Positions 34,069 through 44,747 are shown, numbered from the stretch's first letter. The stretch is DNA of 64,000 bases from Chitinophagaceae bacterium (GCA_019752295.1 JAIEMK010000015.1:1-64000), one strand, 5' to 3'. Notes: generated from the letters alone by a model not told the origin. Translations and numbers: made by a program.

Positions 34069-35715
34069 TTAAAATTGAATCTCAAATATTTTTTCTTCCT
34101 TGCCCCTGAGTATGCGCAATTTTGTTTTGTCGCCCTTATCAAATTTTCCAAGCGAAACCATATAACTCTGCACATCCACAAATTTATAATCGCCCAACTG
34201 AAGCAAAATGTCGCCCGCCTGCAAGCCAATCCTGTCGGCCAGTTTACCCGGACTAACCCCATCAATTCTTAAACCGGTTCCACTAAATCCATAATCTGGA
34301 ATGACGCCTAAGCTCACTTTAAATTTGGAGCTTTTGCCAGTTTGCGAATCGCGTGTTTTAGTAAATACCAGTTTCCCCTTATCATCGTTTGCAAGTATCA
34401 ACTGATAAATATAATTCACAATATTTTTTTCTCCGTCGTAGTTGATTTTATCCCAATCGTCTGTTGCTTTATGATAATCCGGATGGCTGCCTGTAAAGAA
34501 AAATAATACAGGCATATTTTTTCGATAGAAGCTTGCATGATCGCTCGGGCCAGCGCCTGAACTATCAAACTTTACTATCAACTGCTGATTGCTAAACGAA
34601 GAAAAATAACTACCCCATGTGGGCGATGTTCCATAACCACCAATGGTTAGTTTGTGCGAGCTGTCGTATCGTCCAACCATATCCATATTCAACATATAAT
34701 TAGCAGTAATGGAAACAGTAGGACTATCGAGCCAGAATTTACTGCCGAATAAACCCAGTTCTTCCGCAGAAAAGTGGATGATTAGATAATTATTATTTTT
34801 TGGAGGTGATTTTTTGAGCATCTTGGTCAACTCTATCAAAGCCGCAGTACCACTGGCATTATCGTCTGCCCCATTGTGTACGATATGTCCTGTATCCAAT
34901 GCATTATTGTCTTCGCCATATCCCAGATGATCGTAGTGCGCTCCCAATATTACAGTTGTTGCCGCACGATTATCGATAAAACCAACCACATTACTGGCAA
35001 CCCTTTTTTTCTCAACAATCTCAACTTTCAATGCCAGATCCAAGCTGGCAGCATTATCAAAAAAATAGTGCTGATAACCCGATTTGGTAATATACACTAC
35101 CGGAATCGCAACGGCTTTTGCAGTATCTCGTTTATTGAATTGTACATTATCGGTAATCGCAGAACTATTATAAATAAATAATGCGGTAGCTCCCTTACCG
35201 GCATCCAATACTGCTTCTTTTTTGATGCTTTCATCAATGTCAAAATGAGGATTGGTTTTATTTTCTTCCAGCAATTCCTTCAGGTCTTTGAACCAGGGCT
35301 GTCCATATTCGTTCAAAGCCATGGCAGGATTTCCTTTCACCAACTTTTGAGCGCTATACGTTAGGGGGAAATATTCTTTGTTTTGAATGAGCGAATGACC
35401 ATTAATGACAAGGCTGTTTGCCGGAGTTATTTGTTTTCCCTCATTAATTTCAAATTCCTGAACAAACCCATTTGTACCTTTTGGCGATAATCCAATCTGC
35501 TGATATTGTTGCACAATATATTGCAGTGCAAGTTGCTCTCCCTTGGTTCCGGCTCTTCTACCTTCCAGCTTATCATCGGCCAGATATTGTACATGTGTTT
35601 TTAGATTCGCTACCAATTCAAGGTTTGCTTTTTCTTCGGCCAATCTTTTTTTTCTCTTACTTTGTGCATGAGTAACGTTTGCAAACAACAACACTACGAT
35701 CAGTAGCTTTTTCAT
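34069..35715 (-). CDS. M28-family zinc aminopeptidase with a C-terminal PDZ domain
   Basis: From the ATG at 35715 the protein has 548 residues with a signal peptide (KLLIVVLLFANVTHAQ). The M28 catalytic part contains GAHYDHLGY, HNGADDNASGTAAL, FSAEELGLFGS, MDMVGR and SDHASFYRKNMP, giving the usual two-zinc ligands, with a PA-like insert before it. The final 90 residues (FSGTGLRIDGVSPGKLADRIGLQAGD) form a PDZ domain. It is probably a periplasmic or surface peptidase that trims oligopeptides. It lies 11 bp upstream of the IPExxxVDY gene on the same strand. Confidence 0.93.
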   Translation of the reverse strand: MKKLLIVVLLFANVTHAQSKRKKRLAEEKANLELVANLKTHVQYLADDKLEGRRAGTKGEQLALQYIVQQYQQIGLSPKGTNGFVQEFEINEGKQITPANSLVINGHSLIQNKEYFPLTYSAQKLVKGNPAMALNEYGQPWFKDLKELLEENKTNPHFDIDESIKKEAVLDAGKGATALFIYNSSAITDNVQFNKRDTAKAVAIPVVYITKSGYQHYFFDNAASLDLALKVEIVEKKRVASNVVGFIDNRAATTVILGAHYDHLGYGEDNNALDTGHIVHNGADDNASGTAALIELTKMLKKSPPKNNNYLIIHFSAEELGLFGSKFWLDSPTVSITANYMLNMDMVGRYDSSHKLTIGGYGTSPTWGSYFSSFSNQQLIVKFDSSGAGPSDHASFYRKNMPVLFFFTGSHPDYHKATDDWDKINYDGEKNIVNYIYQLILANDDKGKLVFTKTRDSQTGKSSKFKVSLGVIPDYGFSGTGLRIDGVSPGKLADRIGLQAGDILLQLGDYKFVDVQSYMVSLGKFDKGDKTKLRILRGKEEKIFEIQF

Positions 35716-35863
35716 ATTAATCACAATTTATATTCACAAAAATAGCCGATTTAAGCATCCATACGAATTCACTACAGCACTGTTTTATGATCGGTGAGAT
35801 TCTGTTCCCAAACTCGTAACAACCTACTGTCTTTAGCCAGTACTTTTGCGTTCAATTTTAAAT

Positions 35864-37978
35864 TTGTCAAATAACGATTTACATATTGCGTTAGTGGGTA
35901 ACCCCAATAGTGGAAAAACTTCGCTCTTCAATGCATTGACAGGCTTGAATCAGAAAGTTGGAAATTTTCCGGGTGTTACTGTTGACAAAAAAACGGGTAC
36001 AGTTGATTTGGGTAATGGCAAGCAAACAAAGCTGATTGACTTGCCGGGCACTTATAGTTTATACCCACGAAGAGCAGACGAATGGGTAGCTTATAAAGTT
36101 TTAATGGGGGCCGACCCCGATATAAAAGCCGATCTGGTATTGCTGGTAGCTGATGCAAGTAATCTGAAGCGAAATCTGCTTTTTTGCAGTCAGATTATCG
36201 ACCTGAAGATTCCCGTTGTGGTTGCACTCACGATGAACGATCTGGCGGAAAAAAAGGGAATTATTATCGACACCAAAGGATTGGAGATTGAATTGGGTGT
36301 ACCCGTAGTATTGATCAATCCCCGAAAAAACAAAGGGTTAGCAGAACTGAAAACGGTGTTGTCGAAATATACCCATACTGTTTTGGGGAATACCAATTCC
36401 GACTTTATAGAGAATAAGAAAATGGCGCCTGCTGCCATTCAGCAAGTGCAAAAACATTTTCCCGCATTGAGTGATTATGCTTCGATTCACTATCTTATCA
36501 ATCACGAAAATTTTCCCTTAGACGATCAAATGCAGGATACGATTGAGCAAATCGAGATCGACAATCAGTTTAATCCTACCAAAACGCAGGCTGATGAAAT
36601 AGTGCAGCGCTATGGACGTATCAGACAGATCATGCAAAATCAGGTGGAAGAACCCGATCCTTTAGAACAAAAACATTTCTCAGATAAACTCGATGATATT
36701 CTCTTGCACAAAGTATGGGGGCACCTGATATTATTTGCCGTTCTCTTTCTTTTGTTCCAGAGTGTTTTTTGGTTAGCACAATTTCCAATGGACGGAATTG
36801 ATTGGTGTTTTAAAGAAATAAGTTTCTGGTTGAACCATCACCTACCCGAGGTTTGGTGGAGTAATCTTTTGGTGAATGGTTTTGTAGCCGGCATGAGTGG
36901 GCTTTTAAAATTTGTACCACAGATCATGATCCTTTTCGGAATTATTACCATTCTCGAAGATACAGGCTACATGGCGAGGATCAGTTTCCTGAGCGATAGG
37001 TTGATGCGCAAAGTAGGATTGAATGGCAAAAGCGTAATGCCCATGATCAGTGGTTTTGCATGCGCAGTGCCGGCCATCATGAGTGCGCGGAATATCGAAA
37101 ATAAAAAGGAAAGATTGTTGACCATATTGGTAACACCATTAATGAGTTGCAGTGCCCGTTTACCAGTGTACACCATTTTAATTTCGCTCGTAGTTACCAA
37201 TAAATATTATTTTGGATTCCTTAGCCTGCAGGGTCTTGTGATGATGGGCTTATACCTACTGGGAGTAGTAATGGCATTGATTGTTAGCTATGTGCTGAAG
37301 TGGGTGGTTAAAATTCAGGAGAAGAGTTTTTTTATTTTGGAGCTGCCGATTTATCGCTCACCTAGATGGACAAATGTGGGCATCACCATGATTGAAAAAG
37401 CAAAGATTTTTGTGATTGATGCAGGAAAGATCATCATGATCATCAGCATGCTGTTATGGTTCCTGAGCTCTTATGGTCCGGGTAACAGAATTGAAAATGT
37501 AAAAGCAAAATATGCTGTTTTGATTCAACAGAATCCTGCTGCAAAACAAATCTTGACCAAACAACTTTCTTCCGAGAAATTACAAAATTCTTATGCCGGC
37601 ATTTTAGGCAAAGCAATTGAGCCGGCAATAAGACCCTTGGGATACGATTGGAAAATTGGCATTGCACTTATTACTTCAATTGCAGCCAGAGAAGTTTTTG
37701 TAGGCACCATGGCAACCTTATATAGTGTGGAAGAAAATGATGATACCTCATTGCAACAAAAACTTCAGTCAGCAAAACACGAAGATGGCACTAAAGTATA
37801 TACGTTGCCTGCAGCATTTTCGCTAATGATATTTTATGTACTTGCCATGCAATGCATGAGTACACTTGCTGTAGTAAAAAGAGAAACCAAATCATGGAAA
37901 TGGCCGATATTCCAATTCCTCTACATGACAGGACTAGCCTACCTCATGAGTTTGTTGGTGTATCAAATATTTCGATAA
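35864..37978 (+). CDS. feoB: Ferrous iron transport protein B
   Basis: The protein has about 704 residues. G motifs are GNPNSGKTS (G1), DLPGTYSL (G3), TMND (G4) and the Gly-rich GTPase end. An alpha-helical linker and about 9-10 membrane segments follow, with two Gate/nucleoside-recognition motifs (GLLKFVPQIMILFGIITILEDTGYMAR and LITSIAAREVFVG). It imports Fe(II). No ATG is available before G1: a TTG at 35864 gives MSNNDLHIA, and the frame remains open to a TTG at 35846. No feoA gene is adjacent or fused, which is unusual. Confidence 0.93.
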   Translation: MSNNDLHIALVGNPNSGKTSLFNALTGLNQKVGNFPGVTVDKKTGTVDLGNGKQTKLIDLPGTYSLYPRRADEWVAYKVLMGADPDIKADLVLLVADASNLKRNLLFCSQIIDLKIPVVVALTMNDLAEKKGIIIDTKGLEIELGVPVVLINPRKNKGLAELKTVLSKYTHTVLGNTNSDFIENKKMAPAAIQQVQKHFPALSDYASIHYLINHENFPLDDQMQDTIEQIEIDNQFNPTKTQADEIVQRYGRIRQIMQNQVEEPDPLEQKHFSDKLDDILLHKVWGHLILFAVLFLLFQSVFWLAQFPMDGIDWCFKEISFWLNHHLPEVWWSNLLVNGFVAGMSGLLKFVPQIMILFGIITILEDTGYMARISFLSDRLMRKVGLNGKSVMPMISGFACAVPAIMSARNIENKKERLLTILVTPLMSCSARLPVYTILISLVVTNKYYFGFLSLQGLVMMGLYLLGVVMALIVSYVLKWVVKIQEKSFFILELPIYRSPRWTNVGITMIEKAKIFVIDAGKIIMIISMLLWFLSSYGPGNRIENVKAKYAVLIQQNPAAKQILTKQLSSEKLQNSYAGILGKAIEPAIRPLGYDWKIGIALITSIAAREVFVGTMATLYSVEENDDTSLQQKLQSAKHEDGTKVYTLPAAFSLMIFYVLAMQCMSTLAVVKRETKSWKWPIFQFLYMTGLAYLMSLLVYQIFR

Positions 37979-38027
37979 TTTTTTTGAGATTTTTTTGCGG
38001 GCCGAATAAATCAAATCTTTGCCGCTA

Positions 38028-39284
38028 TTAAGTTTTTGAATTGGGGAAATGCATATACACTGTGGTTCCTTTACCCATCTCGCTTTCCACAGTAATAGTT
38101 CCTCCAAGCATCTCCACAAAATCTTTGGTGAGTACCAAACCAAGGCCACTGCCTTTTTCGTTCAGCGTTCCCGCCGAACTTTCGTTTTTCTGACCAGTAA
38201 GAATTTCACTACATGTTAATGCATCCATGCCTACCCCATTATCGCTTACAGAAAGCATAATATTTTGTTCCTTGGTAGAAGCACAAATTGTAATCACTCC
38301 TTCGTTTGTAAATTTATTTGCGTTGCTAATCAGGTTGCGTAAAATAAAACTTAAAGCATTAATTTCTGAATTAATAAACAGGTCATCATCCACAAGATTC
38401 ACGAGCATATTTGATTTCAGAGAAGCCATAACATCAAAGCTCTTGTACATATTACTTACCAGTGTATACAGATGTGTTTTTTCGGTTTCGAATCCCCTGC
38501 CCTTCATTTGCATCGAGCCCCAGTCAACAAGATTGTTCAACAACTCAACAGTACCATCAATTTGCTTTGCGGCCATTTGCATCAATGCGGCTGAATCCTG
38601 TTTGCTCAATAATTTTTTCCCACTCAGCTCAATGATCGATTTAACAGCACCCACAGGATTGCGTACATCGTGCGCAATAATTGAGAGGATTCTGTTTTGT
38701 AAACTCATTTGCTGCTCCAGCTTTATCCGTTGTTGTTGAATTTGTTTATTCAACATTTTTTGTTCTAACAATTTCAATACCTGTTTGGCCAGTGTTTGCA
38801 GAAAAAAAATCTGTTCCTTCTTTAATTCGCCGGGCTGATCATCCATTACTACCAATGCCCCTACTGCATACCCGTTTTTGTTGACCAGCCTGATGCCCGC
38901 AACAAATCGGATATTGGGCTTACCAGTTACCAACGGATTATCAGAAAATCTTTCATCCTGTTCTGTATCTGACACTTGAAAGAAAAGGTTTTCGGCGCTA
39001 AGAAAATGTGCCGCAAAAGAAAAGTTTCTGGGATATGAATTGGCGCTAATACCGGTCTTTGCTTTAAACCATTCTCTGTTTGTATCAACCAAAGAAATTA
39101 CAGCAATCGATGCCTTGGTAATGCTTGCTGCCAGAAGTACTATATCGTTGAATTCATCTTCTTCATCTGTATCCAGAATTTCATAGCTGTGAAGTTCCTT
39201 TAATCTTAATGGATCGTTAAGAGGAATAAGAGGAGGCGCAGTAAAAAGATTAATCTGAGCTAGGGGCTCTTTCCTTTTTTGCAT
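38028..39284 (-). CDS. GAF-domain sensor histidine kinase
   Basis: The 418-residue protein (ATG at 39284) has an N-terminal GAF domain (about residues 25-180, SIAVISLVDTNREWFKAKTG), a coiled coil (180-210), and a kinase core. The H-box is IIAHDVRNPVGAVKSI with the phospho-acceptor His, the N-box ILRNLISNANKFTNEG, G1 VSDNGVGMD and G2 GSGLGLVL. It is soluble, with no membrane segments. No response regulator is adjacent. Its signal is unknown, though GAF domains often sense small ligands or light. It is convergent with feoB. Confidence 0.93.
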   Translation of the reverse strand: MQKRKEPLAQINLFTAPPLIPLNDPLRLKELHSYEILDTDEEDEFNDIVLLAASITKASIAVISLVDTNREWFKAKTGISANSYPRNFSFAAHFLSAENLFFQVSDTEQDERFSDNPLVTGKPNIRFVAGIRLVNKNGYAVGALVVMDDQPGELKKEQIFFLQTLAKQVLKLLEQKMLNKQIQQQRIKLEQQMSLQNRILSIIAHDVRNPVGAVKSIIELSGKKLLSKQDSAALMQMAAKQIDGTVELLNNLVDWGSMQMKGRGFETEKTHLYTLVSNMYKSFDVMASLKSNMLVNLVDDDLFINSEINALSFILRNLISNANKFTNEGVITICASTKEQNIMLSVSDNGVGMDALTCSEILTGQKNESSAGTLNEKGSGLGLVLTKDFVEMLGGTITVESEMGKGTTVYMHFPNSKT

Positions 39285-39934
39285 AAAAGCTACCAATTGA
39301 TACGACAATAACGAAAAATTTGTTTAAATAGTATTTATCATCACCGATATTCAATGATTTATTAGTAAAATAAATCAAAAGCCCCGGTATCAATTCAAGT
39401 AAGATCAGCTTGCAAGCGTCTTTTTTGTTTACAATTTATTAATACAATTTATACCCATTATCCTATAAGGCATAATAGTTTTGGCCCATCTAAACTTCTT
39501 CATGAGGCTAAAAGGCGCAATATTACTTTTACTTATTTTTTTTCGAGTTATAATCATACCCATCTGGTTTTGCTCAAACGCGTCTGGCATCACAAATAAA
39601 GCTAAGGTTTTTGAGCAAATTAGGCAACACAAGCGTAGATCTTCATACTCTGATGAAATGGCTTCAGGAGATCAAGTAGGTTTCGTTTCTGAATGTTGTA
39701 ATTTAGCTCAATCAGAAAATGAATTGCAGGTTACTATTATTTGCCCGCAAAAGTCTTATTCACGTCCAATCATTTTTCTACTTTATAACTACAGGCGCTT
39801 TCTTTATTCTTATCAATACCTTTTTCTAAAAAACAGAATATTAAGAATATGATTTTGGGGTACTGTTATACTTATGCTTGATTTATACTCAAGTTGGATT
39901 GACTTTCATTACTATTTACCCCAAAAAATTATTT
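39285..39934. other. Intergenic region upstream of susC without a convincing gene
   Basis: This 650-base AT-rich interval separates the histidine kinase (minus) from susC (plus). A 123-residue plus-strand frame (39481-39852) and a 67-residue minus-strand frame (39429-39632) are open but carry no recognised motif. No tRNA or strong hairpin is seen. It may hold regulatory sites for both flanking genes, and possibly remnants of a decayed gene. Confidence 0.5.
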
Positions 39935-42900
39935 ATGAGAAATACTTATAAACCATTATTGGTTTGTTTCTTTACTATTTTCTTACTACCATTTAGTGGT
40001 TTTTCACAGCAAACAGTAATTATCACTGGTAAAGTGATTGACGCACAAGACAAAACTCCCATTTCAGGGGCGACTGTAACTCTAAAAAATGCTTCAAAAA
40101 GTGTCATTACAGATACAGCAGGGATATTCAAAATCAAGGCTTTCGATAATGCTGTTCTAGAAATTTACTCGATTGGTTACGGTATACTTACAGAAAAAGT
40201 TGCAGGTAAAACATCTCTGACCATTTCTCTTCAAAAAGAAATTAAATCACTTGATGAAGTGGTTGTAACCGCACTGGGGGTTAGCAAACAATCCAGAGCT
40301 CTTGGATATTCAGTTCAGTCTGTAAATACCAGTCGGCTTACACAGGTACAAGATCCGAATCTGATTAATAACCTGAACGGAAAAATTGCTGGTGCTTATA
40401 TAACCAATGGTGGTGCTGGTGTTGGATCTACCTCTCGTATAGTAATAAGGGGGGAGAATTCTTTTAACGGTAGTAATCAACCATTGTTTGTAGTTGATGG
40501 TATACCAATTAATAATGAAACATTTTTTAATAATGCAGTAGAAAATTCATCTAACCAAGGTGTTTGGGCTGAAGTTGATTGGGGTAATGGGGCAGCAGAA
40601 ATTAACCCGAACGATATTGCTAAGGTTACTGTTTTGAAAGGCTCAACTGCAGCCGCATTATATGGGTCTAGAGCTGCGAATGGCGCAATTGTATTAACTA
40701 CTAAAAAGAGTGTCAGTGAAAAAGGGATGGAGGGTATCAGTTTCAATTCCACTACTACTTTTGAAAGTCCTTTGAAACTACCTCGTCTTCAAAATGAATA
40801 TGGTGCCGGTATAAATGGTTATCCTCTTTCTGGAGCAGCAAATACCTATGCTTATGGAAATGGTGGGGGGTCAAGTGAAAACAATATCCCTAACTGGGGA
40901 TTGCATTTTGATCCTAATTTACTTGTTTCACAATTTGACGGACCAGTTGGCTCAAGTGGAAATTATCAAGCTGCAGATCTGATTGCACGAGGCATTAATC
41001 CAGGACTAATAGTTACCCCAACACCATGGGTAGGTCATTCTGACCACTTCAAAAATTTTCTACAAACAGGAATGACAACTCAAAATACTGTTTCTTTTGG
41101 TGGTAATAGCTCAAATGGAAGTTATCATCTTTCTATTGGGAACATGTATAACAAAGGAATTTTGCCCGGAACAGATTTACGTCGTTATACATTTTCGCTT
41201 AGAGCTGAACACAAATTCAGCGACAAACTTACTTCTGATTTCTTTGTCAACTTTATCAATAGTAATAGCAGTAACCGACCAAATATTGGTTATGGTTCTG
41301 AGAGTGTGATGTATACTTTTTTTGGAGTATATGGAATGCCAATCAATGTTGATTTGAATTCACTGCAAAAACAATGGCAAGCTGGTCGTTATCAACAAAA
41401 TCAGTTCCGTTATTGGAACAACCATGATAACCCTTATGTAACCCTAAATGATAACGTAAACAGCTTTAACAAAAACAGATTGATTGCTAATGCATCTTTG
41501 AAGTATGCATTTAATTCTCAATGGAATATTCAGGCAAGAACGGGTTCTGATATCTATACTGATAATAGAGAAGGACACCGCGCATTTACAACAGTTCGTT
41601 TCCCAAATGGTGGATTTAGAACAGATGATGTAAATTATTTTGAGAACAACACAGATATACTGTTAAACTACCGAAAGAAATCTAATCATTTATTTAATGT
41701 TAGTGTATCTGCCGGAGCAAATAGGTTTATGCAGAATATTTCTTATACAAGAGATATTAGTAACGGCTTAATAACACCAGGTTTGTATAATTTTTCAAAT
41801 GCACAAACCCAATTACCTACATTATACGAAAAACTCAACAAAGTAGTTTATAGTGTATATGCATTTGCTGATTTTGATTACAAGAATTTACTTTTCTTAA
41901 ATATTACTGGTCGCAATGATAAGTCAAGTACACTTCCAGCGGGCAGCAATTCTTATTTTTATCCATCAGCGGCATTAAGTGGGGTTATATCTGAAATGGT
42001 TACTCTTCCAAAAGCTATCTCTTATCTTAAAGTAAGACTTTCGGCAGCTCAAGTTGGAAGAGATGCAGACCCTTATTCTATTAATAATACTTATGTTACA
42101 AATACACCTTTTAATAATTATCCGCTTACTACTGGTAATAATGTGCTTGCAAATAACAATCTGAAACCTTCATCAACTACCACTACTGAGGCTGGTGTTG
42201 AAGTTCGATTATTCAAAAACAGAATTAGTCTGGATGCAACTGTATATCAATCAAATACCAAAGATGAAGTAGTTCAGTTACCAATTCCAGTTTCATCTGG
42301 CTATACAAATGCTTATGTAAATGGGGGAAAGATTAATAATAAAGGGATAGAATTTATTTTATCGGGTGCAGTTCTTCGTTCAAAAAATTCAAATGATCTT
42401 AACTGGGATATGAGTTTAAATTTCAGTCATAATGTAGGTAAAGTAGATGCTCTACCTGAAGGAATTAATACCTATATCTATGCTCAGGTTACTCAGTACG
42501 ATCGTTATTTCAGAGCTATTCAATATGATGCAAAAGTTGGAGAAAGACTCGGAAATATGTATGGTAATGTTTTCGTAAGAGATCCTCAAGGTAACATTGT
42601 TTATAAAAATGGAGTACCTCAGTTTACCACTTCTCAAAACTCTTTACTTGGCAATTATAATCCAGACTTTATACTTGGTTGGTCAAATGATTTTTCCTAC
42701 AGAAATTTCAATTTTAGCTTTCTTTGGGATTGGCATAAAGGCGGAAAGTTCTATTCTTATACTGCATTGGGTATTCTTGCCGGTGGAATGTCAATAGAAA
42801 CGCTTGCTGGTCGTCAAACTGGAGTTACGGGTCAGGGTACAATGTTAGATCCAAGTGGTAAGTATGTTCCAAATAATGTGAATGTTAGCGCCGCCACATA

Positions 42901-43192
42901 TTATAACGGGTATTATAATGCCTCCAATAATGAAGCTTTTATGTATGATGCTTCATATATTAAGCTAAGGGAATTCAAGTTGGGGTATACATTCAAGAAT
43001 TTATTTTCAAAAACATCTGCTGCTAAGTTAAACCTTTCCTTTATAGCAAGGAACGTACTTGAGTTTACTAAAAACAAGGATGTAGATCCTGAAACACTTG
43101 CTTTACGCGGACAACAGATTTTACCAGGTACGGAATTTCTGAGTATCCCATCGACCAAAAGCTTTGGTTTTTCTCTTGGACTTAATTTTTAA
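39935..43192 (+). CDS. SusC/RagA family TonB-linked outer membrane protein
   Basis: From the ATG at 39935 the protein has 1085 residues. It begins with a signal peptide ending SGFSQQ, then a carboxypeptidase-like beta-sandwich domain (TGKVIDAQDKTPISGATVTLK), the TonB box region LDEVVVTALG, a plug domain and a long 22-strand barrel ending FGFSLGLNF. It imports an oligosaccharide or other nutrient across the outer membrane, with its SusD partner 22 bp downstream. No polysaccharide-degrading enzymes, SusE/F or sensor genes are adjacent, so the substrate is unknown. Confidence 0.97.
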   Translation: MRNTYKPLLVCFFTIFLLPFSGFSQQTVIITGKVIDAQDKTPISGATVTLKNASKSVITDTAGIFKIKAFDNAVLEIYSIGYGILTEKVAGKTSLTISLQKEIKSLDEVVVTALGVSKQSRALGYSVQSVNTSRLTQVQDPNLINNLNGKIAGAYITNGGAGVGSTSRIVIRGENSFNGSNQPLFVVDGIPINNETFFNNAVENSSNQGVWAEVDWGNGAAEINPNDIAKVTVLKGSTAAALYGSRAANGAIVLTTKKSVSEKGMEGISFNSTTTFESPLKLPRLQNEYGAGINGYPLSGAANTYAYGNGGGSSENNIPNWGLHFDPNLLVSQFDGPVGSSGNYQAADLIARGINPGLIVTPTPWVGHSDHFKNFLQTGMTTQNTVSFGGNSSNGSYHLSIGNMYNKGILPGTDLRRYTFSLRAEHKFSDKLTSDFFVNFINSNSSNRPNIGYGSESVMYTFFGVYGMPINVDLNSLQKQWQAGRYQQNQFRYWNNHDNPYVTLNDNVNSFNKNRLIANASLKYAFNSQWNIQARTGSDIYTDNREGHRAFTTVRFPNGGFRTDDVNYFENNTDILLNYRKKSNHLFNVSVSAGANRFMQNISYTRDISNGLITPGLYNFSNAQTQLPTLYEKLNKVVYSVYAFADFDYKNLLFLNITGRNDKSSTLPAGSNSYFYPSAALSGVISEMVTLPKAISYLKVRLSAAQVGRDADPYSINNTYVTNTPFNNYPLTTGNNVLANNNLKPSSTTTTEAGVEVRLFKNRISLDATVYQSNTKDEVVQLPIPVSSGYTNAYVNGGKINNKGIEFILSGAVLRSKNSNDLNWDMSLNFSHNVGKVDALPEGINTYIYAQVTQYDRYFRAIQYDAKVGERLGNMYGNVFVRDPQGNIVYKNGVPQFTTSQNSLLGNYNPDFILGWSNDFSYRNFNFSFLWDWHKGGKFYSYTALGILAGGMSIETLAGRQTGVTGQGTMLDPSGKYVPNNVNVSAATYYNGYYNASNNEAFMYDASYIKLREFKLGYTFKNLFSKTSAAKLNLSFIARNVLEFTKNKDVDPETLALRGQQILPGTEFLSIPSTKSFGFSLGLNF

Positions 43193-43214
43193 TACTATTA
43201 CTTAAAATAATTTT

Positions 43215-44690
43215 ATGAAAAAGAAAATTGTTTATTTATCCATCGTCATATCAGCTATATTATTTGGCGCCTGTTCGAAAGAATTGCAACAGGTAAATAA
43301 GAACCCCAATACATTAGAGCATCCGGATCCAACCACTTTACTTTCTAATACTATTGTGAGCATTTTTTATAGTAATGTTAGTAGCATGTGGAATCTGGGG
43401 AACGGGTATAATCAATATATGACTTTTAGCCAGTCGTACTATAATCAACCAACTAGATACCAACCTATTACCAACGAGCCTTACTGGATTCCAATGTATA
43501 GTGCTGCAAGAGATGCCAACACATTAAACGCAATTGCCCAAACACAGAATAATCCATTATTACAAGCTGCGGCGCTCACCCTTCGTTCTTATGCATTTGC
43601 TCAGTTAACAGAGCTTTGGGGTGACATTCCTTTCTTAAATGCACTGCAAGGGAATACTAGTGTTTATACTCCAAAATATGATAACCAGCAGGTCGTATAC
43701 ACCGATCCTCAGATGGGTATCATTGCTAGTCTTAGAAAAGCAGATAGTTTATTAAAGGCTAATCCTTCGGGATTAATTGGAGGTGATATGTTATTCAATT
43801 CAAGCACCACAGCGTGGAGACGTTTTATCAATGCACTTCGTTTGCGGTACCTGCTGCGAGTATCATCAAAAATGAATGTTTCTGCAGAGATGCAGGCGAT
43901 CGTTGTAGACGGTACAATTATGCAAAGCGCAACACAAAGTGGAGTACTTGCTTTACCGCCTGTAACTCCCTATAATTTCATTAGCCTTACTGAACGCTCT
44001 GGTGACTTAGCAGTGAAATATATGAATAGCACTTTGTATAATGTTTTTGTAGCAACTGCTGATACTGTTCGAATATCTACCTACTTTGCTACACTACCGG
44101 GTACATCTTCATCTTCTTTCAGTTTTTCTAATTACGGAGGAATGCCACTTTTAGTAGATGCCACAGGAGCTCAGGCAAATCAATCGTCAAATTTTAATGC
44201 AAGCTTTATTACTGGAAGTAATAAAAATTTGATTAAAGCTAAAGTAATGACATATGCCGAACAACAATTCATTCTTGCTGAAGCAGCTCTAAAAGGATAT
44301 ATCACAGGCGATGCATCCACTTTTTATAATAGTGGAATACTTGGTGCTTATGCAGAAATTGGGCAAGACGCTAACAGTGCAAACGTTTATCTTAAAAATA
44401 CAGCAGTCGTTTTCGACAATTCGTCTTTAGCCGCTTCGCTTAACCAAATCATTACTCAAAAATGGCTAGCAAATATCAATAATGGTTATGAAGGCTGGAT
44501 TGAATTCAGACGAACAGGTTATCCTACTCTCCAAACAGGAGGTTCTGTTAATTTAAACAATGGAGTAATACCCTCACGTTTTCTTTACCCTGTTACTGAA
44601 CAAACTGTAAATAGTGCCAACTATAATCAGGAGATACAGCTAATGGGTGGAAAGGATATCACTACATATAAGGCATGGTGGGAAAAATAA
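43215..44690 (+). CDS. SusD/RagB family nutrient-binding lipoprotein
   Basis: The 491-residue protein has a lipobox LFGAC (Cys20), then a SusD-type helical TPR fold (PTTLLSNTIVSIFYSNVSSMWNLGNG, LLRVSSKMNVSAEMQAIV, EQQFILAEAALKGYI) and the C-terminal region NGYEGWIEFRRTGYPTL. The pattern is closest to the SusD-like subfamily common in Bacteroidota, which caps the SusC barrel. It is the partner of the susC gene and ends the pair before a strong terminator. Confidence 0.96.
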   Translation: MKKKIVYLSIVISAILFGACSKELQQVNKNPNTLEHPDPTTLLSNTIVSIFYSNVSSMWNLGNGYNQYMTFSQSYYNQPTRYQPITNEPYWIPMYSAARDANTLNAIAQTQNNPLLQAAALTLRSYAFAQLTELWGDIPFLNALQGNTSVYTPKYDNQQVVYTDPQMGIIASLRKADSLLKANPSGLIGGDMLFNSSTTAWRRFINALRLRYLLRVSSKMNVSAEMQAIVVDGTIMQSATQSGVLALPPVTPYNFISLTERSGDLAVKYMNSTLYNVFVATADTVRISTYFATLPGTSSSSFSFSNYGGMPLLVDATGAQANQSSNFNASFITGSNKNLIKAKVMTYAEQQFILAEAALKGYITGDASTFYNSGILGAYAEIGQDANSANVYLKNTAVVFDNSSLAASLNQIITQKWLANINNGYEGWIEFRRTGYPTLQTGGSVNLNNGVIPSRFLYPVTEQTVNSANYNQEIQLMGGKDITTYKAWWEK

Positions 44691-44697
44691 ATTAGAT

Positions 44698-44736
44698 AAT
44701 AAGATGGTCAGAAATCTCTTGACCATCTTATTTATT
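44698..44736 (+). terminator. Terminator after susD
   Basis: AATAAGATGGTCA (44698-44710) pairs with TGACCATCTTATT (44720-44732) in a perfect 13-bp stem with a 9-base loop. It ends the susCD unit only 15 bases before the next start codon. Confidence 0.85.
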
Positions 44737-44747
44737 ATACCACTGCT

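Noticed and set aside
35859..35866. Perfect -7 box TAAATTTG at the feoB start
   Set aside because: A transcript starting from it would begin inside the needed first strand of the GTPase domain. It overlaps the TTG start and is probably chance.
39481..39852. Plus-strand frame of 123 residues upstream of susC
   Set aside because: No known motif, no clear start context, and irregular composition. Kept only as part of the gap description, not called as a gene.
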